DNA from: Paenibacillus hexagrammi
Lineage (GTDB): Bacteria > Bacillota > Bacilli > Paenibacillales > NBRC-103111
Direction: 5' to 3'
Length of the DNA: 64,000 bases
Assembly: GCF_021513275.1 (NCBI RefSeq)
Contig: NZ_CP090978.1
Location: forward strand, 1,302,001 to 1,366,000
Below the pieces are notes generated by a model. The model made no database searches and had not been told where the DNA came from. It was given only the letters and a program-made list of their open reading frames with translations. Made by a program: the position numbers and the translations under genes. Position 1 is the stretch's first letter. Each line of letters begins with the position of its first letter. This document shows positions 16,909-25,448 of this stretch, one piece after another.

Positions 16909-18049
16909 CCCAGACCTGCTGGAGCTCCAGCTCCGGGCTGACGAGCAGCAGGTCGGCCTGTTTGCCGGGCGCGATGGAGCCCAGCCGCTCGTCCAGTCTG
17001 AGCAGCCGAGCCGGATTGCCGCTCGCATAGCGGCTCGCGTCCTCTACGCTGACGCCCACCTCGCGCACCATGTACCGGAGCGCGCCGATCATCGTCAGCG
17101 TGCTGCCCGCGAGGGCGCCGCCCTCCGTGAGCCGGGCGACGCCGGCCTGCACGGTGACGGCTTGCCCGCCGAGCTCGTACGCGCCGTCGCCGAGCCCGGC
17201 GGCGGACATCGCGTCCGTGATCAGCAGCAGGCCGTGCGGCTGCTTCGCCATCTCCAGCAGGCGGATTGCTGCCGGGTGGACATGCTGCCCATCGGCGATC
17301 ACCTCGCCGCTGATGCGCGAGTCGGCGAGCACGGCGCCGACAGTGCCCGGTTCGCGATGATGGAGCCCCTTCATCGCGTTGAAGGTGTGCACCGCATGCG
17401 AGAGCCCCTCGCGAACCGCCGACTGGATGTCGGCGTAGTTCGCGTCCGTATGGCCGCATGCGGCAACGATGCCGTGATCGCGCAGCCACGCGATCAGCTC
17501 CAGGGCCCCCTCGCGTTCGGGGGCTAGGGTCAATTGCCGCACGAGCTGCGGATAGCGCTCGTGCCAGTCTTCGAGCCATGCACGCTGGGGCAGCGTGATA
17601 TGGTTCACGTTCTGCGCGCCCGGCCAGCGGGGCGAGATGAACGGCCCTTCGAGATGCACGCCCAGAAGCTGTGCATACGGCATGGGACCGCTCATGTAGC
17701 GCTGCACGGTCTGGAGCACGCGCTCAATGTCTCCATGAGGCGCAGTCATCGTCGTTGCGAGCATCGATGTAGTGCCGCTGGCCGCATGGAAGCGGGTAAT
17801 GGTGTCGAGCGAATCAGAGCTCGCATCCATGAAATCCGCGCCGTAGCCGCCGTGCACGTGAACATCAATGAAGCCGGGGAGCAGCCAGCTTCCGTCGGCA
17901 TCAATGACAACGGCTTCGGCGAAATCCGATTTAGCCACGCGATCTGATGAAATCGATTGAATCAGCCCGTTTTGCACGTATACGGTACCTCGATGAAGGG
18001 TCCTCTGTTCCGTTACTACTTGAGCGTTCTGAATGACGAGGCTGTTCAT
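16877..18049 (-). CDS. nagA: N-acetylglucosamine-6-phosphate deacetylase
   Basis: 390-residue cytoplasmic amidohydrolase that removes acetate from GlcNAc-6-phosphate, feeding NagB. Metal motif HVHGG (in FIDVHVHGGYG, about residues 58-68), EGPFISP (about 131-137), the HTDANY histidine region (about 205-210), HTFNAM (about 224-229) and the catalytic Asp in LITDAMSAAG (about 280-289) are intact. Start at ATG 18049 because GGGGAGG lies 8 bases upstream; as read, the ORF continues upstream without a stop into the end of nagB because of a T7 run. The central part is strongly GC-rich. Its last codons are tandemly duplicated downstream. Confidence 0.93.
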   Translation of the reverse strand: MNSLVIQNAQVVTEQRTLHRGTVYVQNGLIQSISSDRVAKSDFAEAVVIDADGSWLLPGFIDVHVHGGYGADFMDASSDSLDTITRFHAASGTTSMLATTMTAPHGDIERVLQTVQRYMSGPMPYAQLLGVHLEGPFISPRWPGAQNVNHITLPQRAWLEDWHERYPQLVRQLTLAPEREGALELIAWLRDHGIVAACGHTDANYADIQSAVREGLSHAVHTFNAMKGLHHREPGTVGAVLADSRISGEVIADGQHVHPAAIRLLEMAKQPHGLLLITDAMSAAGLGDGAYELGGQAVTVQAGVARLTEGGALAGSTLTMIGALRYMVREVGVSVEDASRYASGNPARLLRLDERLGSIAPGKQADLLLVSPELELQQVWVQGKAMQMQL

Positions 18050-18774
18050 TGAAAAAAACCTCCCCGCCTCTGCGTCCATCAACACAACTAGATGAGGATG
18101 GGTCTGAAGCAGACTGGCCGGCAGCTCGGTAGTAATTGGCCCCGTCAAGGCTTGATGAACGATTTCAGCCTTATCAGCGCCTCGCACGACGAGCAGAATG
18201 GTCTTGGCCTTTAATATCGTGCCAACCCCCATGGTTAAAGCTTCTCTCGGCACGTCATCAATGGAGGCGAAGAAGCGGGCGTTGGCGGCTCTCGTCTCCT
18301 GCTTCAATTCAACGAGATGCGTTCCGCTAATTAAAGAATGATCGGGTTCATTGAAGCCGATATGTCCGTTGTGGCCAAGTCCAAGAATCTGAAGATCGAT
18401 CAGCTTGGCTTTCTCAAGCTCTTCATTGTATCGGATACATTCCGCTTCCGGGTCAGCCGCATTACCGTTAGGAATATGAGCTTGCTCAGGGGGAGATCAA
18501 TGTGGTCGAATAGATGGTTTTTCATGTAAGTGCGGTAGCTTTCCGGATGATTCTCAGGGAGACCTACGTATTCATCCAGGTTAAAGGTGGTGATACCTTT
18601 GAAGCTAATATGTCCTTTTTGATAGGCTTTGACGATTTCCTTGTAGATGCCGACCGGCGTACCACCTGTGGCCAGACCAAGTACGGCGCGGGGCTGCATT
18701 TGGACAAGACTTGTAATGATTCCCGCCCCCGCCTCATTCAATTCTTGTTGGTTTTGAAAAATATGAAGGTTCAT
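18046..18774 (-). CDS. nagB: Glucosamine-6-phosphate deaminase, frame interrupted
   Basis: Deaminates and isomerises GlcN-6-phosphate to fructose-6-phosphate. The N-terminal part (LGLATGGTPVGIY, then TTFNLDEYVGL) runs from ATG 18774 to about 18494; the rest (HIPNGNAADPEAECIRY ... GHNGHIGFNEP ... ETRAANARFF) is in another frame. One missing C in a run read as five (18489-18493, G on + strand) restores DLPPEQAHIPNG. At the 3' end a run of seven T (18052-18058) fuses the frame to nagA; six would place the NagB stop over the nagA ATG (ATGA), the usual coupling. With both corrections the protein is 242 residues, the normal NagB length. No nagR-type regulator is adjacent. Confidence 0.88.
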
Positions 18775-19009
18775 TGCATCAATTCCTCACTTTCCTAACG
18801 TGAATACTCGAAAATTTATTTAAAATTGATCAAAAAGATCATTTTATTGATTGTTTTATATCTAATTCAATCATAACTGAAATGAAAACAATCGGCAACA
18901 GTCATTTTTCCAATTATGCTCATTGACTTGTATGGATAAGTTTGACATTCTTAACTGAGACCATACATACATACTTACTATAATTAGGCTTGGAGAGGAG
19001 TTACGTACG

Positions 19010-19678
19010 ATGAATCAAAGAAAGCAGCCTGAGGCCATGCTATTCGATTTGGATGGGACGCTGTTTCAAACGGAAACGCTGCTATTGCCCGCATACCATG
19101 CTACTTTTGATGAATTAAGAAGACTTGGCCTTTATTCAGGAGAAACACCTCCGGAAGAACGGATACTAAGCTCCTTGGGGATGCTGCTCGAGCATATCTG
19201 GCAGCGAGTTATGCCGGAAGCTTCCGCCGAAGCAAGGCTTGAAGCAGATCGTTTGCTTCTGCACTATCAGACGGAAGGCTTGGAGCAGGGACAAGGTCTC
19301 TTATACGAGGAAGTTGCAGATACGCTTACCAGTCTGCACGAACGAGGAATTCGATTGTTTGTGGCGAGCAATGGCTTAGAGGGCTATGTGAGAGGCGTCG
19401 TACAGGCAATGGGCATAGGAGAGCTGTTTGAAGACCTTTATAGTGCGGGTCAGTATCAAACGAGATCCAAAGTGGATCTGGTGAAGCAATTGCTGCATAG
19501 ATATGGCATCGAGCATGCTTGGATGGTAGGAGATCGTTCCTCCGATGTGGAGGCTGGACTTAAGAACGGATTGGTTGTTGCCGCTTGCGATTACGCAGGC
19601 TTTCGCGAACCGGGAGAATTGGACGGGGCACACATCAGAGTAAGCCGTTTTTCCGAACTGCTGGATCATCTTGAATAG
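19010..19678 (+). CDS. HAD superfamily hydrolase (phosphoglycolate phosphatase-like)
   Basis: 222-residue cytoplasmic phosphatase. Motif I FDLDGTLFQTE at residues 12-22, motif II VASNG (about 121-125), motif III Lys in RSKVDLV (about 152) and motif IV MVGDRSSDVEAG (about 173-184). A helical cap between motifs I and II makes it subclass IA. The substrate is not predictable. ATG 19010 is preceded by GGAGAGGAG. The gene diverges from nagB across about 235 bp; a TTGACA is present at about 18948 but without a well-spaced -10. Confidence 0.87.
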   Translation: MNQRKQPEAMLFDLDGTLFQTETLLLPAYHATFDELRRLGLYSGETPPEERILSSLGMLLEHIWQRVMPEASAEARLEADRLLLHYQTEGLEQGQGLLYEEVADTLTSLHERGIRLFVASNGLEGYVRGVVQAMGIGELFEDLYSAGQYQTRSKVDLVKQLLHRYGIEHAWMVGDRSSDVEAGLKNGLVVAACDYAGFREPGELDGAHIRVSRFSELLDHLE

Positions 19679-19720
19679 AGAGCTTTCACAAAATAGTTGT
19701 CGCAGGATCTAGGCGCAGAG

Positions 19721-19729
19721 CATACACTA
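19721..19729 (+). promoter_or_regulatory. Candidate late sporulation -10 element
   Basis: CATACACTA fits the SigK -10 consensus CATANNNTA and, in its first eight bases, the SigE consensus CATACANT. It lies 32 bp before the GerPF-like start. No convincing -35 is seen, so this is a weak call. Confidence 0.35.
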
Positions 19730-19761
19730 TAGCACAATTCATAATAAGGGTGCTGATAAGG

Positions 19762-19986
19762 ATGCCTTCTTTTGTTGGAGTTTTCAATATTAATAGTGTC
19801 GAAGGGAACCTAATCAACGGAGATACGGCGGTTGTCGCTCCGACGAGCGCAAGCAAAACCTACTCGGGAGCGGGCGGGGGCATTACAGGAAATTTTACAT
19901 TGTCCAATTCGGTATTTAGCGCGACCGTGACATTTGATCCCGACGGAATTGATGCAGGGGCGGACAAAGTGGCTACAGGGACATAG
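19762..19986 (+). CDS. Spore germination protein, GerPA/GerPF family
   Basis: 74-residue protein of the GerPA/GerPF family, recognised by the start MPSFVGVFNINSVEGNLING and the Gly-rich KTYSGAGGG centre. In Bacillus the GerP proteins are made in the mother cell and help germinants pass through the coat. This copy is alone, not in a gerPABCDEF operon. The ATG at 19762 matches the family start; an upstream GTG at 19750 would add four residues. The gene is probably expressed late in sporulation, in line with the CATANNNTA element upstream. Confidence 0.88.
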   Translation: MPSFVGVFNINSVEGNLINGDTAVVAPTSASKTYSGAGGGITGNFTLSNSVFSATVTFDPDGIDAGADKVATGT

Positions 19987-20039
19987 TATACAGAAAGAGG
20001 AACGGCTTGTTGCGACAGGATATTCTGTGCAGCTATCCA

Positions 20040-20069
20040 TTGACAGTGGGGGCTGCCTTTATTTATCAT
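20040..20069 (+). promoter_or_regulatory. Promoter of the zinc efflux operon
   Basis: TTGACA (20040-20045), 18-bp spacer, TATCAT (20064-20069). The ArsR-type operator begins 2 bp downstream and would cover the transcription start. Confidence 0.6.
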
Positions 20070-20070
20070 A

Positions 20071-20096
20071 AACATATGAATATGTGCTCATATGTT
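20071..20096. promoter_or_regulatory. ArsR/CzrA-type operator
   Basis: Perfect inverted repeat AACATATGA (20071-20079), 8-bp spacer, TCATATGTT (20088-20096). The TATGA-containing palindrome resembles SmtB/CzrA 12-2-12 operators. It lies 45 bp upstream of the CDF transporter start, in an operon that encodes a CzrA-like repressor. Confidence 0.7.
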
Positions 20097-20140
20097 TGCA
20101 CAATATAAGTTGAATTTGCAATTGGTGGGAGGATACGTAA

Positions 20141-21238
20141 ATGAGCGATCATCAGCATGACCATAGCAAGTGTCAGCACAATCAAGGTCAAAGTCATGAC
20201 CACCATGACAAGAACATTCATGTCCCACTTCATAACCACGGATGTGACAGCAACCATGATCACACTCACAATCATACCGATGATCACGGTCATCAACACC
20301 ATGGTCCCGGTCATCACCATCATCATGGCCTGGGTCACCACCACCATCACCATGGGCATGGTCATTCCCATGCCGGGAACAAGCAAGGTCTGCTCATAGC
20401 GCTTTGCATTACAGCCGGTATCATGCTGCTTGAATTTTTCGGCGGTCTGGCGACGAACAGTCTTGCGCTGCTCTCCGATTCCGGGCATATGCTTAGCGAT
20501 ACGGCTTCACTCGTTCTCAGCTTGGTTGCAGTTTGGTTCGCTATGAAGCCTCCTTCAAGCAGGAAGACCTATGGATTTCACCGTGTGGAAATTCTCACAG
20601 CTTTGTTCAATGGGGCAACCTTATTTATTATTGCCGGAATTGTCATTTGGGAAGCGATAGGACGGTTCATGGATCCGCCCAAGGTAGCGAGCGGCTCGAT
20701 GATGATCATTGCCGCAGTCGGCTTGCTGGCCAATTTGCTTAGCGCATGGTCATTAATGCGCAAAGGAGACGTTCATGGCAATATGAATCTTCGAAGCGCC
20801 TATCTGCATATTCTAGGCGATGCATTGGGTTCCGTAGGTGCTATAGCTGCTGGAGCGCTGATGCTGCTGTTTGGTTGGTATGCAGCTGATCCGATCATCA
20901 GCGTGCTAGTTGCGCTGCTGATCCTTAAGGGAGCATGGTCGGTTCTCAAGCATTCGACGCACATTTTACTTGAAGGTGCTCCGCTATCCATCGATGCAAG
21001 GCATGTTGAACAATCGCTTCAGGGCATTGATCATGTCATTAATGTACATGACCTTCATATTTGGACGATAACCTCCGGTCTTGATTCGTTAAGCTGCCAT
21101 CTTCTTATTGAGGATACGGCGGACAGCCAGGTTGTCCTGCAGAAAGCCATACATGTGCTGGAGGAGCGATTCCACATCCAGCATGCCACCATACAGATTG
21201 AATCATCTCAAACAAGACATGCGGAATTGAAAGTGTAG
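20141..21238 (+). CDS. czcD: Cation diffusion facilitator (CzcD-type zinc exporter), His-rich
   Basis: 365-residue membrane antiporter for Zn2+ (perhaps Co2+/Cd2+). Six TM helices lie between about residues 81 and 290. Metal-site motifs are LLSDSGHMLSD (about 111-121, TM2) and HILGDALGS (about 224-232, TM5). The cytosolic C-terminal domain (about 290-365) has LHIWTITSG. The N-terminal 78 residues contain 32 histidines, probably a metal-binding tail. ATG 20141 behind GGGAGG. The repressor gene follows after 15 bp, and an operator palindrome lies upstream. Confidence 0.94.
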   Translation: MSDHQHDHSKCQHNQGQSHDHHDKNIHVPLHNHGCDSNHDHTHNHTDDHGHQHHGPGHHHHHGLGHHHHHHGHGHSHAGNKQGLLIALCITAGIMLLEFFGGLATNSLALLSDSGHMLSDTASLVLSLVAVWFAMKPPSSRKTYGFHRVEILTALFNGATLFIIAGIVIWEAIGRFMDPPKVASGSMMIIAAVGLLANLLSAWSLMRKGDVHGNMNLRSAYLHILGDALGSVGAIAAGALMLLFGWYAADPIISVLVALLILKGAWSVLKHSTHILLEGAPLSIDARHVEQSLQGIDHVINVHDLHIWTITSGLDSLSCHLLIEDTADSQVVLQKAIHVLEERFHIQHATIQIESSQTRHAELKV

Positions 21239-21253
21239 GGGGGCGCTTCATTC

Positions 21254-21619
21254 ATGGAACATCTGATTCAGGAGCTTTGCGATGCATCGTGTTCGGGGAC
21301 CGGGGCTGCAGAGCAGTTATCGGGTCGCAAGCAAATTGACGAGGCCCAGGCTGCCGGAATGGCTGAACTATTTAAGGCATTAGGAGATGCTACGAGAATC
21401 AAAATGATATATGCACTACTCAACCGTGAGCTGTGCGTACATGATCTATCCGTTGTTCTGGGAATGGGGCAATCGGCGGTATCCCATCAATTGAGATATT
21501 TGCGCAACTTACAGATCGTCAAGAGGCGAAAGGAAGGGAAAACAGTTTATTATTCGCTGGATGATAGTCATATTGAACAAATTTTCTTGCAGACGCTGCA
21601 GCACTTGCAGCATATGTAG
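21254..21619 (+). CDS. czrA: ArsR/SmtB family metal-sensing repressor (CzrA-like)
   Basis: 121-residue winged-helix repressor. The recognition helix region is QSAVSHQLRYLRNL (about residues 73-86). The C-terminal helix has Asp104-x-His106-x10-His117-x2-His120, the intersubunit alpha5 zinc site of CzrA/SmtB. The alpha3 cysteine site of CadC is altered to ELCVHDL. It should bind the palindrome at 20071-20096 and release it on Zn2+ binding, controlling both itself and the transporter. Second gene of the operon, followed by a strong terminator. Confidence 0.92.
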   Translation: MEHLIQELCDASCSGTGAAEQLSGRKQIDEAQAAGMAELFKALGDATRIKMIYALLNRELCVHDLSVVLGMGQSAVSHQLRYLRNLQIVKRRKEGKTVYYSLDDSHIEQIFLQTLQHLQHM

Positions 21620-21663
21620 ACGGAACGGATGGGGGCTGATTCAGCCTTCGTTCCGTTTTTTTT
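21620..21663 (+). terminator. Terminator after czrA
   Basis: CGGAACG (21621-21627) pairs with CGTTCCG (21649-21655), with an inner GGCTGA/TCAGCC stem, followed by a run of eight T. Confidence 0.9.
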
Positions 21664-21721
21664 GTGATGTTAGAATTTATTATTTCGGGGCTCTCCGCAA
21701 AGTACTGAATCAGCTTCGAAG

Positions 21722-22843
21722 CTAAGGCTCCACTTTATTGGGTTGTTTGGACTGATTCTCTTTCTGTTTGAGCACCCATAACGCATATTCCAGGGGACGT
21801 ATAATCGCCTTCTGATACGCTAAGGTTTGCCCTGTACGCCGAAAGATTTCACGGGATGGCTTAGGATTCACCTCAAGCAGCCAAATTTCTCCCTTCGGGT
21901 CAATGGCAATATCCAGTCCAAGCTCGCACAGCTTGCCGAATTTGCCTTCCAGGAATTTGGCCAGCTTATGGGCAAAGCTATCCAAATCTTCTTTGATTTT
22001 TTCAATTTTCTCAGCTGAGGAAAAACGCTTGGTAAGCAGTTTGTTGAGTGCTACAGCGCTCCCACCGCCGTGAAGATTGGAGGTGATACTGCGGTGAGGA
22101 CCAATCCGGCCTGCGCAGCCGGTAACCTCCCACTCTCCACTGCCGTTCTTCTGAATCAGAAGGCGATAGTCGTGTACACGCCCGTCCTTCAGCGTAAGAG
22201 GAATACCTTGCTGGACGACATAATCCGGGGTGAGCTTCATCGTATTTAGCTTGATCATCAGCTGTTTTTCATTGGAACGGTAGGGAGTCAAAATGGTGCG
22301 CTGTTGGCTGCGGCCCTGGAGCAGGTACAAGTCGTGGCCGATCTGCTCAATTCGCAGGATGCCTCTTCCTCCTGTACCGTTCTTTGGCTTCACATAGATC
22401 AGTTTATGCTTCTTTAAAAACTTCATCAGCTCAAGAGTTGTGCTGAAACGAACGGTAGCAGGAATGTACTTACGAATTTCTTCGTCTTCGGAGAGGGTTT
22501 GGTGCATGAACCATTTGTTCGCAAGCGGTCTGCTTAAATAGATGAGATCGGAATGCTTTTTTCGAAAGGCTTTCAAAATCTGATACTTGCCTGAGCCTTG
22601 GTAGCGAGCACGGTCATAGATGATAGGCGGGAAGGATGCTTTTCTGCGAATCCATTTCTTTTGCTCGGCATCATAAACCAGAGTTCGCACTTGATTGCTG
22701 CTATCAACATCATCAGGAGTAAAAACCTCGACTTGAAGTCCCAACTTCTTTCCTTCATGACTTAGCTTTCGGAAAAAAGACAGCTCCTCCAGCCGAGCCT
22801 TGCTTAAATAAACGGCGAGTATGCCCAGTCGTTGTGGAGCCAA
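21722..22843 (-). CDS. YheC/YheD family ATP-grasp protein (array gene 5)
   Basis: 373-residue member of the YheC/YheD family, known as endospore coat-associated proteins of unknown reaction. The ATP-grasp elements are visible: YVKPKNGTGGRGILRI (about residues 145-160, phosphate-binding loop), DYRLLIQKNGSGEWEV (about 222-237) and WLLEVNPKPSR (about 326-336, Mg2+-binding Glu and Asn). The N-terminal part begins RLGILAVYL. It is the last gene of a five-gene leftward array; TTG start at 22843 with GAAGGTGA, 6 bp after the previous stop. Lacks the extra N-terminal domain of genes 1 and 3. Confidence 0.88.
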   Translation of the reverse strand: MAPQRLGILAVYLSKARLEELSFFRKLSHEGKKLGLQVEVFTPDDVDSSNQVRTLVYDAEQKKWIRRKASFPPIIYDRARYQGSGKYQILKAFRKKHSDLIYLSRPLANKWFMHQTLSEDEEIRKYIPATVRFSTTLELMKFLKKHKLIYVKPKNGTGGRGILRIEQIGHDLYLLQGRSQQRTILTPYRSNEKQLMIKLNTMKLTPDYVVQQGIPLTLKDGRVHDYRLLIQKNGSGEWEVTGCAGRIGPHRSITSNLHGGGSAVALNKLLTKRFSSAEKIEKIKEDLDSFAHKLAKFLEGKFGKLCELGLDIAIDPKGEIWLLEVNPKPSREIFRRTGQTLAYQKAIIRPLEYALWVLKQKENQSKQPNKVEP

Positions 22844-22849
22844 ACGGAT

Positions 22850-23980
22850 TCACCTTCTTTTACCTGAGTTAGTTAAATAGAGACTGTATCCTATGATACG
22901 TTCTAAGGACTTACGGCGAATCTCAGGTTCATCGAATTTCATCGGCTTCGAATTTGCTTCAAAGAACCAGATACGTCCGGAAGTATCTACGCCTAAGTCC
23001 ATTGACATTTCTCCTAAGTGGCTGCCGGATGATTTCTCAATGGCCTTTGCCAGTGTAACAGCGGCAGACTTGGCACGTTTCAGTATACGCCCGGCTTCCT
23101 TAGCTCCAAATGCCTGAGTCAGCAGCTTGAGAGGGTTGTCAATGGAACCGCCGCGAGGTACGTGAGTGGTGATGCTTGCTTTGCCGGCAACCCGGGCGCC
23201 GATACCGGATACAAGCCAGGTTCCTTTGGACGATTTTTGGATCAAAGCCCGAAGATCGTAAGCACGCTGCTTAAATCTCGTTAATGTGATTCCTTGCTGG
23301 GCAATATATTCCTTATAGCCGCGATATTTATTAAACGCTTGCCAAAGGGATTCGATGGACTGGTGGGTCGAAATCTCCATATTCTTGTTTTCCTGCCTGC
23401 TTAATCGGTATTCGGCCTGCTTGTTCTTGGCGGAGATACGTTCCAGCCGCATGATTCCTTTGCCGGCTTTACCCTTAGCCGGTTTCAGATAGAGGACCGT
23501 ATGGCGTCTAAGCAATTGGTTTAAATCGCCGACGGCATTTAATTGCAGGGTTTCCGGAATGAACGGTTTGCCTTCTTTGGACTTGTTCAACCATTCGAAT
23601 AGCGTCAGTTTATTGAAGAAGGATGGATTGAATATTTCTACTTGACCGCTGCGCATGCACGTTTGAAGGACCTGCTGCACGTCAGGCTTCAGCTCCATTT
23701 TCCGATAGGGGATTCGGTTGTAGACAACGTGGGGAGCGGGAACAAGTTCCCTGCTCCATTTCTTTTTCTCAAAGTCGTACCGATAGCCCATCATGCGAGA
23801 ACTTGAGAGCGAGAAGTCGGATGTTGTTACCACGTAAGCGTCAACGCCCATTTCATTTCCGGTTCGAATGAGGTCGATGAAATTATCCAGGTTGCCGCGA
23901 AAGATTCGTCGTTTGTTGTCCTTGACGGTCAAGATGGCGAGCGTAGGAGGCTGATTCCGCTCTTGAAGGATATAGGCCAT
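22850..23980 (-). CDS. YheC/YheD family ATP-grasp protein (array gene 4)
   Basis: 376-residue short-form member of the array. ATP-grasp elements: YLKPAKGKAGKGIMRL (about residue 155), DLRALIQKSSKGTWLV (about 240) and IWFFEANSKPMKF (about 340). Start chosen at ATG 23980, not a start 42 bp upstream, because AAGGAGGG precedes it and the TAATG overlap with the stop of gene 3 indicates translational coupling. It differs from gene 5 in having FFEANSKP instead of LLEVNPKP. Sequence divergence among the five copies shows that the duplications are old. Confidence 0.88.
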   Translation of the reverse strand: MAYILQERNQPPTLAILTVKDNKRRIFRGNLDNFIDLIRTGNEMGVDAYVVTTSDFSLSSSRMMGYRYDFEKKKWSRELVPAPHVVYNRIPYRKMELKPDVQQVLQTCMRSGQVEIFNPSFFNKLTLFEWLNKSKEGKPFIPETLQLNAVGDLNQLLRRHTVLYLKPAKGKAGKGIMRLERISAKNKQAEYRLSRQENKNMEISTHQSIESLWQAFNKYRGYKEYIAQQGITLTRFKQRAYDLRALIQKSSKGTWLVSGIGARVAGKASITTHVPRGGSIDNPLKLLTQAFGAKEAGRILKRAKSAAVTLAKAIEKSSGSHLGEMSMDLGVDTSGRIWFFEANSKPMKFDEPEIRRKSLERIIGYSLYLTNSGKRR

Positions 23981-25347
23981 TAACTTTCCCTCCTTGGGCG
24001 GAAACGGCTCAAATACAAGCAATGTTCGTACACGTTATTGAGTGAAGCTTTATCCCCTTCTTTTAAGGAAGGGTGCTTGAAGATCGATCTTCCGGGTTTG
24101 GCATTGGCTTCAAACATCCATATTTTCTCGTTCTGATCAATACCGATATCGAAGCCGAGCTCACCTAGTAAATGATCGTAGTTATTCTCAATCCCTTCAG
24201 CCAGCTTGATAGCCGTTTCCTTGGCATTCGAAAGCACTTGCTCGGCCCGGCTTCCATAGACTTGCCGGAGTACCTGCTCGATGGTCATCAATTGACCGCC
24301 GTTTCGGATATGGGTGGTTACGCTGCCCTTCCCTGCTTTCTTAGCGCCAATTGCAGCAACAACCCAGTTATTGGTACCATTCTTGGTCATATGGAATCGG
24401 AAGTCGATGGGACAACTGTCAATCTCAATCAGGCGGATTCCTTGCTGCGCCACATAATTCGTGAGACGTCCGCGACCGGTGCCAAGCATGCGCATCAAGC
24501 CCTCGAATTTTGCATATCGGATGAGTACGTTCTTGCCGGCTTTCCGGTAGCGTACAAAGTAACCGCGCTTCGGATTATAGGTGACTCTATAAATACCGAT
24601 GCCGAGACTACCTGCCGTCGGCTTCAAGTAAATGAATTTATGCCGATCCAGCATATCCTTGATTTGCTCCGCGGAAGGGTTAAGGCGCGATTCGGGGACA
24701 AATTTGAAGACCTCGTCTCCGTCCAGCATTTTGTACACATCCCACTTATCAAAGAAGCTCCAGTTAAAGAGCGGGATCCCTCTGCGAACGAAGCGTTCTT
24801 TAAAGCTTGCGATCCCGGCCGTCTTCTCCGCTTTGCGGCTGGACATCCGGTTATACACGACGTCGGGAAGCGGGAATGTTTTGCGGACCCATCCTCCCCC
24901 GGCTTTGGGAACTATGCCCGATACCGTTTCTTGGGCCCAATTCACATCTCGGGGACTAAAGGCAAAATGAAAGGATTTATTCGCACTAGTATTCATAATT
25001 TGCCGGATAAATCCGGTTATGGAGCCGAAGGGGGAGGTGCTGCTTCCGGATACATTCGTTAAGATTCCGATCATCGGCCCGATACGAATTTCTTTATTGT
25101 TATTGCTTGCAGCCAGTACACTGCCAATTCGGGGAATACGTAGACTGCTCATTAAAGAAAGCGGAATATACATATGCTGGCCAGGCTTTTTGATCAGACG
25201 TACCGGGAGGCTAGCGGATTTGCTGCCGGCTTTTACGGTAATCGTTTTGACGCCGGTTAACCGTAAAGCTTTGACGAGCTCGCTTGTTAAGTAGACGGAT
25301 CGGTCTGTTCGTTTTACGGCATGGAGCATACACGTTGTCAAACTCAT
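23980..25347 (-). CDS. YheC/YheD family ATP-grasp protein, long form (array gene 3)
   Basis: 455 residues. An extra N-terminal domain of about 95 residues (VYLTSELVKALRL ... KPGQHMYIPLSLMSSLRIPRIGSVLAAS) precedes GPMIGILTN, where the short forms begin. The ATP-grasp part shows YLKPTAGSLGIGIYRV (about 245), DFRFHMTKNGTNNWVV (about 328) and WMFEANAKPGRS (about 420). ATG start at 25347 behind AGGAGGG. The stop overlaps the start of gene 4 by one base. A 95-bp gap with a dispersed repeat separates it from gene 2. Confidence 0.88.
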   Translation of the reverse strand: MSLTTCMLHAVKRTDRSVYLTSELVKALRLTGVKTITVKAGSKSASLPVRLIKKPGQHMYIPLSLMSSLRIPRIGSVLAASNNNKEIRIGPMIGILTNVSGSSTSPFGSITGFIRQIMNTSANKSFHFAFSPRDVNWAQETVSGIVPKAGGGWVRKTFPLPDVVYNRMSSRKAEKTAGIASFKERFVRRGIPLFNWSFFDKWDVYKMLDGDEVFKFVPESRLNPSAEQIKDMLDRHKFIYLKPTAGSLGIGIYRVTYNPKRGYFVRYRKAGKNVLIRYAKFEGLMRMLGTGRGRLTNYVAQQGIRLIEIDSCPIDFRFHMTKNGTNNWVVAAIGAKKAGKGSVTTHIRNGGQLMTIEQVLRQVYGSRAEQVLSNAKETAIKLAEGIENNYDHLLGELGFDIGIDQNEKIWMFEANAKPGRSIFKHPSLKEGDKASLNNVYEHCLYLSRFRPRRES

Positions 25348-25402
25348 TAGGTTACCCTCCTAAACTTGTTGCAAAAATCCGGCAGTGCCGGAGTTTTCGG
25401 TC

Positions 25403-25448
25403 CTTGACAAACGCAATCGTCCTGATAGGATGACGAAGTCGTTTATCC
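25403..25448 (+). repeat. Dispersed 46-bp intergenic repeat, copy B
   Basis: Second copy of the element at 15398-15443, same length and orientation, with conserved CTTGACAAAC, TCGTCCT, GACGAA, TCG and TTATCC blocks. Here TCGTCCT and AGGATGACGA form a good hairpin. It sits in the 95-bp gap between array genes 2 and 3 and overlaps the stop codon of gene 2. Confidence 0.7.

Noticed and set aside
16806..17579. Arg/Ala-rich open frame overlapping nagA on the same strand
   Set aside because: It is a shifted frame through the GC-rich block of nagA with no domain; nagA motifs are intact in the correct frame.
16877..18310. A genuine NagB-NagA fusion protein
   Set aside because: The continuous frame depends on a T7 run. 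With six T, NagB ends with a stop overlapping the nagA ATG, and nagA has its own GGGGAGG SD, so separate proteins are more likely.
24172..25062. 296-residue plus-strand open frame inside the YheC/YheD array
   Set aside because: It lies opposite a clear ATP-grasp coding sequence and has no recognisable motif or SD.
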